From assembly GCA_903861645.1 (NCBI GenBank), contig CAIOVE010000066.1:1-64000 (forward strand): a DNA stretch of 64,000 bases, given 5' to 3'. Position numbers and translations under genes: made by a program. The notes beneath the pieces were generated by a model. The model saw only the letters and a program-made list of their open reading frames with translations. It ran no database searches and was not told the DNA's origin. This stretch comes from an uncultured Hyphomicrobiales bacterium (lineage in GTDB: Bacteria; Pseudomonadota; Alphaproteobacteria; Rhizobiales; Beijerinckiaceae). Within the stretch, counting starts at the first letter, position 1; every line of letters begins with the position of its first letter. Below are positions 46,100 to 54,211 of this stretch, one piece after another.

Positions 46100-48162
46100 A
46101 TATAGTTGGTGTTGATATTGGCGGCACGTTCACCGATCTCGTCGGCGTGATCGACGGTCGGATCGTCTCGTCGAAGACCTCGACAACCCCGGCCGATCCC
46201 AGTCTCGGCGTCGCGGAAAGCCTGCGCCTGGCCGACTGCGACCTGCCCGGCCTCGCCGAACTGCTGCACGGATCGACGATCGCCATCAACACGGTGCTGG
46301 AGCGCAAGGGCGCCAAAACCGCGCTGGTGACGACGAAGGGCTTTCGCGACGTCTACGCCATCGGTCGCGGCAACCGCATCGAGGCATTTAACCTGTTCTT
46401 TCATCGACCAAAGCCGCTGGTCGCGCGCCACCTGACCTTCGAGGTCGACGAGCGCCTCGACCCAGCGGGCAAGGCGCTGAAAACGCTCGACCCAGCGGAA
46501 GTCGCGGCCTTGACGAAAACCCTGCTCGAGGCGGGCGTTGATTCAGTCGCGGTCTGCCTGCTCCATTCCTACGCCAATCCCGCGCATGAGCGCGCGGTGG
46601 GCGAGGCGCTGCGCCGCGCCGCGCCCGGCCTGTTCGTCACGTTGTCGCACGAAATCCTGCGCGAATTCCGCGAATATGAACGCACGTCGACGACGGTGCT
46701 CAACGCCTATGTCGGGCCGCGCGTGCGCGATTACCTCACCAATCTGGAAAACTGGCTGCGCGGCCAGAAGTTCACCGGCAAGATGCATCTCATGCGGTCG
46801 AATGGCGGCGTCATGTCGCTGGCGCAAGCCCGCGTGCAGCCGGTATCGATGATGGAATCCGGCCCCGTCGCGGGCATGATCGCCGCCGGCATCCTGTGCA
46901 AGCAACTGGGCATCGAGCAGGCCATCGGCTTCGACATGGGCGGCACCACGGCGAAATCGAGCCTTATCACCCGCGGCGCGCCCGCCGTGGAGGAAGGTTA
47001 CGTCATCGGTCCCGCGGCCAGCGGACAACCGATGCAACTGCCCGTGGTTGATATCGTCGAGGTCGGCACCGGCGGCGGCTCGATCGCCTGGGTCGACGAC
47101 ACCGGCGGCCTGCATGTCGGCCCGCGCAGCGCCGGCGCCGACCCCGGCCCCGCCTGCTACGGCAAGGGATCGGACACGCCCGTCATCACCGACGCCGACC
47201 TCGTGCTGGGCCGCATCAACCCCCAGCGCTTTCTCAATGGCGGCATGAAGCTCGACATCGCGGCCGCGCGCGCCGCCATCAAGAGCAAGGTCGCCGATCC
47301 GCTGGGCCTCTCGATCGAGGAAGCGGCGATCGGCATCGCCACCATTTCCGACACAGCCATGTCGCTGTCGGTGCGCGCGGTTTCCGTCAACAAGGGCGTC
47401 GATCCGCGCGAGACAACCATGATCGCCTTTGGCGGCGCGGGCCCCCTGCACGCCATCGCCATCGCGCGCGAAATCTTCATTCCGCGCGTCATCATTCCCA
47501 AATTGCCCGGCGCCTTCTCCGCGCTCGGCATGTTGATGGCCTCCTGGCGGCAGGACTTCGTCCGCACGCTCGTCGGCCGTCTCGGAAAGCTCGATCACGC
47601 CCTTGTCGAGAAGGTCTTCGCGGAACTGAAGGCCGATGGCGAGGCGCAATTGGCGCGCGACGGTATTCCGCGCGACGGCGCGAGCCTCGTCTTCAACGCC
47701 GATCTGCGTTACGTTGGTCAGGAGCACGCGCTGCAAATTCCCATCGACAGCCCGGCCATGCTGACGGGCGACATCACGAAGGTGCGCGAATTGTTCCATG
47801 TGGAGCATGACCAGCGCTACGGACAGGCGGCCATCGAGGAAGCGCTGGAAATCGTCAACCTGCGTCTCGTGCTGACGGCGGCGCGCGCCGACACCATCGC
47901 CGAGCAATCAATGGCCGAGGCCTGGGTTCCCACGGACACGGCCGCCGAAACGACCCGCAAGGTCATTTTCACCGATCCGCTGAAGCCGCTCGACGCGCGT
48001 ATTCTCTGGCGTCCGTCGTTGCCCGCGGGCTTCGCCTTCGAGGGCCCCGCCGTCATCGAGGAGCCCAACTCGACCATTCTCATTCATCCCGGCGACAAGG
48101 TGCGCGTGACCGAGGCCGGTCACCTCATCGTCGATATCGCCAGCGTCGGAGCCCAGTCATGA
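46096..48162 (+). CDS. hyuA: Hydantoinase/oxoprolinase subunit A (HyuA)
   Basis: ATP-dependent hydantoinase/5-oxoprolinase-type large subunit, 688 residues. ASKHA ATP-binding motifs: VDIGGTFTDL at the N-terminus and GFDMGGTTAKS mid-protein; GTGGGSIAWVDDTGGLHVGPRSAGADPGPACYG is the family hallmark; GAGPLHAIAIARE follows. The HyuA/HyuB pair opens cyclic amides such as N-methylhydantoin, hydantoin, 5-oxoproline, or acts in acetone-carboxylase-like reactions. Location between a dedicated importer and HyuB implies that the imported solute is its substrate. Start overlaps permease 2 by four bases. Confidence 0.94.
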   Translation: MNIVGVDIGGTFTDLVGVIDGRIVSSKTSTTPADPSLGVAESLRLADCDLPGLAELLHGSTIAINTVLERKGAKTALVTTKGFRDVYAIGRGNRIEAFNLFFHRPKPLVARHLTFEVDERLDPAGKALKTLDPAEVAALTKTLLEAGVDSVAVCLLHSYANPAHERAVGEALRRAAPGLFVTLSHEILREFREYERTSTTVLNAYVGPRVRDYLTNLENWLRGQKFTGKMHLMRSNGGVMSLAQARVQPVSMMESGPVAGMIAAGILCKQLGIEQAIGFDMGGTTAKSSLITRGAPAVEEGYVIGPAASGQPMQLPVVDIVEVGTGGGSIAWVDDTGGLHVGPRSAGADPGPACYGKGSDTPVITDADLVLGRINPQRFLNGGMKLDIAAARAAIKSKVADPLGLSIEEAAIGIATISDTAMSLSVRAVSVNKGVDPRETTMIAFGGAGPLHAIAIAREIFIPRVIIPKLPGAFSALGMLMASWRQDFVRTLVGRLGKLDHALVEKVFAELKADGEAQLARDGIPRDGASLVFNADLRYVGQEHALQIPIDSPAMLTGDITKVRELFHVEHDQRYGQAAIEEALEIVNLRLVLTAARADTIAEQSMAEAWVPTDTAAETTRKVIFTDPLKPLDARILWRPSLPAGFAFEGPAVIEEPNSTILIHPGDKVRVTEAGHLIVDIASVGAQS

Positions 48163-49814
48163 CATCAACGGAAGCTCATCCGATAACCGTCGAGGTCGTG
48201 CGCAACGCCATCGTCGCCTATGGCGACGAGATGGCCAACGCGCTCTGCAAGGCCGCCTACAACATGATGATCTACGAGGTGCGCGACTATTGTTGCGGCC
48301 TGATCGATCTGCAGGGCCGCATGATCTCGCAGAACCGCGGCGGCCTGCCGATATTCCTCGCCGACCTCGGCATCGCCATCGAGGACGGAGTCAGGCGTTG
48401 GGGCCTCGACGGTTTCGCGCCCGGCGACGTGCTCATCATGAACCACGGCGAGACCTGCGGTCAGCACCTCAACAACATCGTCATCTACTGCCCGGTGTTT
48501 CACGAGGGCGAGATCGTCGCCTTCACCGCCAACCGCGCCCACTGGGTCGACATCGGCGGCGCGCGCATCGGCTTTGGCTCCTCCGCCACGACGGAAATCT
48601 TCGCCGAGGGCATTCAGCTCCGCTCGTTGAAGATCTACGAGGCGGGCAAGCGCAACGAAACGCTCTGGCAGATCATCAACGACAACGTCCGCTTCCCCGA
48701 CGCGAGCCTCGGCGACCTGCGCGCGCAGATCGCCTCGTGCCAGCTTGGCGCGCGGCGCTATGGCGAATTGCTGTCGCGCTATGGCCGCGCCACGGTCGAG
48801 GCCTGCGTCGCGCGCATCTGGGATCAGGCGGACCGCGCCGTGCGCAAGGTCATCGAGCGCATTCCCGACGGCGTTTACACGGCCGAGAGCTTCCTCGACA
48901 ACGACGGCCGCGATCTCGAAAAGACGCTGCGCGTCAAGGTCACCGTCAAGGTCGTCGGTTCGACCATGTCGATCGACTTCTCCGAGATGAACCCGCAGAC
49001 CAACAGCCCCATCAATTCCGGCCGCTCGGGCGGCATCGCCGCCGCGCGCGTCGCCTTCAAGGCGCTGACCTCGCCCGATCTCGACGTCAACGAAGGCTGC
49101 TTCCGCGCGCTCGACGTCATCCTGCCCGAAGGCACGATGCTGAGCGCCCGCCCGCCCGCGGCGCTCGGCCTGTGGAGCATCGCCCTGCCAACCACCATCG
49201 ACACGATCCTCAAGGCGCTGGCGCCGGCGTTGCCAACCATGATTCCCGCCGCGCACAAGGGAGACATGGGCGGATGCTCCTTCTACGGCGTCAATGGCGA
49301 GGGCCAGCGCTTCCTGCTGATGAACATCTTCGGCGGCGGCTGGGGCGGGCGTCCGCACGAGGATGGCGAGGACGCCTCCGTGTCTGTCTGTCAGGGCGAC
49401 GTGCGCAACACGCCCGTCGAATTGCAGGAAATCCGCTATCCCTTCCTCATCGAAAACCACCGGCTGCGCGACAACAGCGGCGGCGCCGGCAAATATCGCG
49501 GCGGCCTAGGCGTCGAACTCACCTACAAGTGCCTCGTCCCCTGTCAGGTGAACATCAATTTCGAGCGCACCAAGCTGCCGCCGTGGGGCCTGCATGGCGG
49601 CGGCAACGGCGGCGCCAATTACGCCATCGTGCGCCACGCCAGCGGCGCGCCCGAGAAGGTCGTGCTGAAGGGCACGCAGATCCCCTTGCAGGCGGGCGAT
49701 TCCGTCGCCTTCTTCACCGCCGGCGGCGGCGGTTACGGCGATCCGCGCGAACGCGCGCCCGAAGCCATCGCGCACGACCTGCGCGAGGGTTTCGTCACCG
49801 CGGCGGCTGAATAG
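48159..49814 (+). CDS. hyuB: Hydantoinase/oxoprolinase subunit B (HyuB)
   Basis: Partner of HyuA, 551 residues, in the usual length range. Motifs: ANALCKAAYNMMIYEVRDY, DPSGR-like QGRMISQNRG, NHGETCGQHLNNI in place of NDPYxGGTHLPD, GCSFYGVNGEGQRF, and the GGAGKYRGGLGV glycine loop. The classical His-containing TH motif is altered to CGQH, which may shift substrate range away from oxoproline. Start overlaps HyuA by four bases, as expected of a heteromeric complex. Confidence 0.93.
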   Translation: MTSTEAHPITVEVVRNAIVAYGDEMANALCKAAYNMMIYEVRDYCCGLIDLQGRMISQNRGGLPIFLADLGIAIEDGVRRWGLDGFAPGDVLIMNHGETCGQHLNNIVIYCPVFHEGEIVAFTANRAHWVDIGGARIGFGSSATTEIFAEGIQLRSLKIYEAGKRNETLWQIINDNVRFPDASLGDLRAQIASCQLGARRYGELLSRYGRATVEACVARIWDQADRAVRKVIERIPDGVYTAESFLDNDGRDLEKTLRVKVTVKVVGSTMSIDFSEMNPQTNSPINSGRSGGIAAARVAFKALTSPDLDVNEGCFRALDVILPEGTMLSARPPAALGLWSIALPTTIDTILKALAPALPTMIPAAHKGDMGGCSFYGVNGEGQRFLLMNIFGGGWGGRPHEDGEDASVSVCQGDVRNTPVELQEIRYPFLIENHRLRDNSGGAGKYRGGLGVELTYKCLVPCQVNINFERTKLPPWGLHGGGNGGANYAIVRHASGAPEKVVLKGTQIPLQAGDSVAFFTAGGGGYGDPRERAPEAIAHDLREGFVTAAAE

Positions 49815-49823
49815 GAGCGCGAC

Positions 49824-50936
49824 ATGACGCCATCTCACGCCCATATCGCCCGCTCCGAAATCCTGCGCGAGGAAATGGAGCGCGCCGACATCGACGCCCT
49901 GCTCGTCTACGGCAACGCGTGGCACGCGGACTCGCTGCGCTACGCCACGGACTTCGGCATTCAGGAAGGGCAGGCGCTGGCGCTCGTCGGCAAGGATGGG
50001 GTAACGACCCTCTTGCTCGACGATCGCGCCGAGGCCGACCGCGCCCGCGCGGAAGGCAATTGCGAGGTTGTCTTCGCCCCGAAACTCATCGAGGCCGCGC
50101 GCGACCTGCTGTCGCGCGCCGGCAACAGGCGCGTGGCGGCGACGCCGTGGCGACTGATGCCCTATGGCCTGACGCGCGACGCCCGCGATCTGCGCATTTC
50201 CGATGGCGCCGCCTTGCTTGAACACCTGTTGATGGGCAAGCGCGAATTCGAGCTCGCCGCCGCTCGTCGCGCCGCGGCGCTCGCGGACGAGGGCTACAAG
50301 GTGTTTCGCGACGCCGCCCGGCCCGGCCGCAAGGATTACGAACTCATCGCCGAGATCGAGGCCTTCTTTCGCGCTCATCGCGTGCCCGAGAATTTCATGA
50401 TCATCGGCGTCGGCGGCGTCGAGGTGCGCGGCATGGCCCCGCCCGTCGGCAAGGTCATCAAGGAGGGCGACCTCGTCACGACCGAACTGACGCCCTGCGT
50501 CGATGGCTATTACGCGCAAGTCTGCCGCACGCTGGTCAGCGGAACGCCGAGCGACACGCAACTGAAGTCCTTCGCCGTGTTTCAGGAAGCGCTGGAGGCC
50601 GGCCTCGCGGCGGTCAAATCCGGCGTTCCCGCGAGCGCCATCGCGAAGGCCGAGAATGACGTGTTCCGCGCATACGGGCTCGGCGACTACGTCACGTCCG
50701 AATATACGCGCGTGCGCGGCCACGGAATCGGCCTCTTCCCCGACCAGAGACCGCAAATCCTCGAGGACGTGCATCTGCCGATCGTCGGCGATTCCACCAT
50801 CATCGTACATCCCAACACCTATCATCCCGACGCGGGCTACATGGTGCTCGGCGACACGATCATCGCGCGCGCCAATGGGCACGAATGCCTCGGCGGCCTG
50901 TCGCGCGAACTTTTTTCCGTTCCGGTCCGGGGGTAA
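49824..50936 (+). CDS. M24-fold (creatinase/aminopeptidase-like) protein lacking metal ligands
   Basis: A 370-residue two-domain pita-bread protein: creatinase N-domain (to about 140) and an M24 C-domain. In metallopeptidases five residues bind two metals (Asp, Asp, His, Glu, Glu). Here they read Glu221, Gln232, His300, His329 and Gly343, so only the His in RGHGIG remains. Creatinase also works without metal, hydrolysing creatine to sarcosine and urea, and has GYYTALERT where this protein has GYYAQVCRT. A creatinase-like amidinohydrolase or a carbamoyl-amino-acid hydrolase is plausible. It lies nine bases after hyuB. Confidence 0.87.
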   Translation: MTPSHAHIARSEILREEMERADIDALLVYGNAWHADSLRYATDFGIQEGQALALVGKDGVTTLLLDDRAEADRARAEGNCEVVFAPKLIEAARDLLSRAGNRRVAATPWRLMPYGLTRDARDLRISDGAALLEHLLMGKREFELAAARRAAALADEGYKVFRDAARPGRKDYELIAEIEAFFRAHRVPENFMIIGVGGVEVRGMAPPVGKVIKEGDLVTTELTPCVDGYYAQVCRTLVSGTPSDTQLKSFAVFQEALEAGLAAVKSGVPASAIAKAENDVFRAYGLGDYVTSEYTRVRGHGIGLFPDQRPQILEDVHLPIVGDSTIIVHPNTYHPDAGYMVLGDTIIARANGHECLGGLSRELFSVPVRG

Positions 50937-50939
50937 GGC

Positions 50940-51986
50940 ATGCGCCGCGGTTATTATGGTTGGGACGAGTCCGAATTGCCGCTCGCCGCGCTCGCGGCGC
51001 GTCGCGCGCGCCTGCAAACAGCTATGGCTGGCGCGCGCCTCGATGGCTTGGCTTTTTACACCAACATCGCCCGCCCGGCCGCGGTGTCGTGGCTGACGGG
51101 CTTCACGCCCTATTGGTCCGAGGGCCTGCTGTTCGTCGGTCGCGTGGGCGAGCCTGAATTCGCCACGGCCTTGTCCAAGCGCGTCGCCGAATGGATGCGC
51201 GCGGTGACGCCCGTCGGCGCCTTGCTGACCACGCCGAAACCGGCGGAATATTTCGCCAAACGTCTCGCGAACGCGAGCGGCCCGCGCCGGCTGGGCGTGC
51301 TGGAGCTCGACATGCTGCCGGGCGGACAGGCCGCGGAAATTCTTGCTGTCGCGCCCGACGTCGAACTCGTCGACGCCACGGATCTGTTCCGCGCCGCGCG
51401 CCTGCAACGCGACGACGCGGAACTGGGCCTGTTCGCCCATGGCGCCGTGATCGCCCGCGAGGCGCTGGCCCATATCGATTCATCGGCGAGCCGCGACGCC
51501 TTCGCGCTCGTCGGCGCCATCGAGAAATCGGCGCGCGACGCCCGCGCGGAGGATGTGCAGGTCACCCTCGCGCCCGACCTCGCCCGCGACGCGAGTTTCA
51601 TGCGCGTCGACCGCGCGGAAGCCGTTGGCGAAAGCTTCGCCATCCGCGCCTCCATCGCCTACAAATCCACGTGGGTGCGGCGCGCGCGCTCCGTCTCGAC
51701 CGACGCCGCGCTGGCGTCGCGTTTCGCCGCGCTGGAGGGCGCGCTCGATACGCTGATCGCCCGGCATGATCCGACGCGCCCCATCGGCGCCCAACTCGCC
51801 AACGCGCTGCATGCCGTGCCCGGCGCGTCGCTCAAGGGCTGGACGCTGGAGGATTGCCGCGGTTCCTATCCGCTGGAAATCGTCGCTGGCGAGGAGATCG
51901 GCGACGCGACGGCGGGCGCCTGCTCGATCCTGACCGTGCATGCCCTGATCAACGGCGTGAACTGGATCGCCTCGCGCCCGATCTAG
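50940..51986 (+). CDS. Second, more degenerate M24-fold protein
   Basis: A 348-residue protein starting three bases after the first M24 gene. The N-terminal part (RARLQTAMAGARLDGLAFYTNIARPAAVSWLTGFTPYWSEG) matches a creatinase N-domain. The C-terminal half keeps the strand order but has no HGIG motif and none of the metal ligands. It probably forms a heterodimer with the preceding M24 protein, since creatinases are dimers in which both subunits build the active site. No catalytic residues can be assigned. Alternatively it has a new activity. Confidence 0.75.
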   Translation: MRRGYYGWDESELPLAALAARRARLQTAMAGARLDGLAFYTNIARPAAVSWLTGFTPYWSEGLLFVGRVGEPEFATALSKRVAEWMRAVTPVGALLTTPKPAEYFAKRLANASGPRRLGVLELDMLPGGQAAEILAVAPDVELVDATDLFRAARLQRDDAELGLFAHGAVIAREALAHIDSSASRDAFALVGAIEKSARDARAEDVQVTLAPDLARDASFMRVDRAEAVGESFAIRASIAYKSTWVRRARSVSTDAALASRFAALEGALDTLIARHDPTRPIGAQLANALHAVPGASLKGWTLEDCRGSYPLEIVAGEEIGDATAGACSILTVHALINGVNWIASRPI

Positions 51987-52058
51987 CGCCCCGCGCGCTG
52001 GACCGGTCTCCGATTTGCATCGATGATGGCGGATCATTTCGATCGAGGACCGCCGCCC

Positions 52059-53402
52059 ATGCGCACATGGATCAAGAACCCGCTCGCCGTGCTCGCCGAA
52101 AACGCGGGTGGAGGCCTCGTCGTCGAAAACGGCGTGATCGCGGAACGGGTGCCATCCGGCAAGGCGCCGGCAAGCCCGGTCGACGCCACGTTTGACGCCA
52201 GCGCGCACGTGGCGATTCCCGGTCTCGTGAACACACACCACCACATGTTCCAGACGTTGACGCGCGCGCACCCGGCGGCGATCAACAAGGAACTGTTTCC
52301 CTGGTTGCAGGCGCTGTTTCCGATCTGGTCGCGCAATCTGAAGCCCGAGGGTTTCCGCCTCGCCTCCCGTCTCGCGCTCACGGAATTGCTGATGTCCGGC
52401 TGCACGACCGTGTCGGATCATCAGTATCTCTATCCGCCGGGTCTCGACGCCGCGATGGACATTCAGGCCGAGGAGGCCGCTGCCCTCGGCGTGCGCATGA
52501 CGCTGACGCGCGGCTCGCTGAACCTGACGGCGGAGGAAGGCGGCAACGCGCCCGAGGGCGGCGTGCAGGGCGTCGATGAAATCCTCGCCGACTGCGAACG
52601 CGTGATCGGCCGCTATCACGATACGAAGCCGGGCGCGATGACCCGCGTGGCGCTCGCCCCCTGCGCCCCGTTCAACGTGTCGAAGCGCCTGATGATCGAA
52701 TCCGCCGCGCTCGCCGCGCGCCATGATTGCCGCATGCACACGCACCTCGCCGAAACGCGCGACGAGGTCGATTACTGCAGCGAGAAATTCGCCTGCCGCC
52801 CCGTCGATTATCTCGAGGAGGTCGGCTGGATGAACGACAAGGTCTGGCTCGCCCATGGCATTCATTTCAACGACGACGAAGTCGCGCGCCTCGGTCGCGC
52901 GCGCGTTGGCGTCTGCCATTGCCCGACGTCCAACATGGTGCTCGCCTCCGGCCAGTGCCGCACCAAGGAGCTTGAGGCGGCTGGATCGCCCGTCGGCCTC
53001 GGCGTCGATGGCTCGGCCTCGAACGACAATTCCAACCTGATGGAGGGCGTGCGCCACGCCCTGATGAGCAATCGCCTGCTTTACGGCGCCTCCGCGGTCA
53101 CGCATTTCGACGCGCTACGCTGGGCGACGGAAGGTTCCGCGCGCTGCCTCGGGCGCGACGACATCGGCGCGCTCGCCGTCGGCAAGCAGGCCGACATCGC
53201 TTTCTACAAGCTCGACGAACTCCGCTTTTCCGGCGCGGGCGATCCACTCGCCGCCCTCGTGCTGTGCGGCGCGCATAGCGCGGATCGAGTCATGGTCGGC
53301 GGCGAATGGCGGGTGATCGACGCATTGCCCGTCGGCGTCGATGTCGCGCGCCTGCGGCGCGAACATGGCGCGGCGGCGCGGGCCTTTCTCGAAAACTACT
53401 GA
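52059..53402 (+). CDS. 8-oxoguanine deaminase-like amidohydrolase
   Basis: Amidohydrolase-superfamily deaminase, 447 residues. Metal motif VNTHHHMFQTLTRA (HxH at 60/62), a Zn ligand in HTHLAE, a catalytic/metal His in LAHGIH, and Asp in GVDGSASND. The TWIKNPLAVL beginning and the QTLTR sequence resemble P. aeruginosa Pa0142-type 8-oxoguanine deaminase; atrazine chlorohydrolase relatives (TrzN/AtzB) are the next closest. It would convert 8-oxoguanine to urate, or deaminate another cyclic amidine such as creatinine. It is last in the operon, 72 bases after the second M24 gene; the ATG at 52059 has GAGG upstream. Convergent with xdhC. Confidence 0.83.
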   Translation: MRTWIKNPLAVLAENAGGGLVVENGVIAERVPSGKAPASPVDATFDASAHVAIPGLVNTHHHMFQTLTRAHPAAINKELFPWLQALFPIWSRNLKPEGFRLASRLALTELLMSGCTTVSDHQYLYPPGLDAAMDIQAEEAAALGVRMTLTRGSLNLTAEEGGNAPEGGVQGVDEILADCERVIGRYHDTKPGAMTRVALAPCAPFNVSKRLMIESAALAARHDCRMHTHLAETRDEVDYCSEKFACRPVDYLEEVGWMNDKVWLAHGIHFNDDEVARLGRARVGVCHCPTSNMVLASGQCRTKELEAAGSPVGLGVDGSASNDNSNLMEGVRHALMSNRLLYGASAVTHFDALRWATEGSARCLGRDDIGALAVGKQADIAFYKLDELRFSGAGDPLAALVLCGAHSADRVMVGGEWRVIDALPVGVDVARLRREHGAAARAFLENY

Positions 53403-54211
53403 ACGCCCTCTCGCGCCTGCAACAATTGCGCGACGGTCGTCGCCGCGATAACGGCGGGCGCCTTGTCCCTGAGCACGGGCGCGCCAATGGGGCAGACCAG
53501 CGCGCCAATGACATCGTCCGCAAGTCCAGCGGCGCGCATGCGCGCCTCGAAACGCGCGCGCTTTGTCGCCGAACCGATCAATCCGACATAGGGAAAGCGC
53601 CGCGCCGCGAGCGCGCGCGTCGCGATATCGAGATCGAGCGGATGCGAATGGGTCATGATCAGAACGAACGCGCCATCCGGCGCCGCGTCGATCTCGGCGG
53701 CGCAATCGCGCGCCGCGACGGGCGTGACATTGCCGGGCATCGCGGCCGGAAACATGTCGGCGCGCGCGTCAATCCATCTGACGGCGAAGGGCAAGGGCGC
53801 CAGCGCCAGCGCCAGCGCGCGACCGACGTGCCCCGCTCCGAAGAGTAGCAAGGGCGTTGGCGCCTCGCGTTCGCCGGCGAAGCGCGCGATGAGCGCGGAC
53901 AGGTTATCAGCGCCAAACGTTTCGATCGTCAGCCGCACGCGGCCACCGCAGCATTGGCCGAGGTCGGGGCCAAGTGAAATGACCCGCGTTTCGATAACGC
54001 TTGGCCCACGCGCCAAAGCCGCGCGCGCGTCCTCCAGCGCGCCCCACTCCAGCGCGCCGCCGCCAATCGTGCCCTGAAAGCCGCCGGACGGACGCACCAC
54101 CATGCGCGCGCCCGCGTCCCGCGGACTCGACCCCTCGACGCCGACAATGGTGACAAGCGCCGCCGCGCCTTCGGCGGCGAACGCGTCACGCAGTTGCGCG
54201 AGGATGGACAT
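53396..54211 (-). CDS. xdhC: XdhC family molybdenum-cofactor insertion protein
   Basis: A 271-residue XdhC-like protein that binds sulfurated molybdenum cofactor and loads it into xanthine dehydrogenase. It has the N-terminal VGVEGSSPRDAGARMVV motif, GTIGGGALEW, the CCGG motif (GQCCGGRV), and a Rossmann domain (LLFGAGHVGRALA). Its ATG forms TGATG with the xdhB stop. The gene end overlaps the convergent deaminase gene by seven bases. Confidence 0.92.
   Translation of the reverse strand: MSILAQLRDAFAAEGAAALVTIVGVEGSSPRDAGARMVVRPSGGFQGTIGGGALEWGALEDARAALARGPSVIETRVISLGPDLGQCCGGRVRLTIETFGADNLSALIARFAGEREAPTPLLLFGAGHVGRALALALAPLPFAVRWIDARADMFPAAMPGNVTPVAARDCAAEIDAAPDGAFVLIMTHSHPLDLDIATRALAARRFPYVGLIGSATKRARFEARMRAAGLADDVIGALVCPIGAPVLRDKAPAVIAATTVAQLLQAREGVQ

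Noticed and set aside
49506-51473. 655-codon minus-strand frame across hyuB and the M24 genes
   Set aside because: It spans parts of three real plus-strand genes and has no domain.
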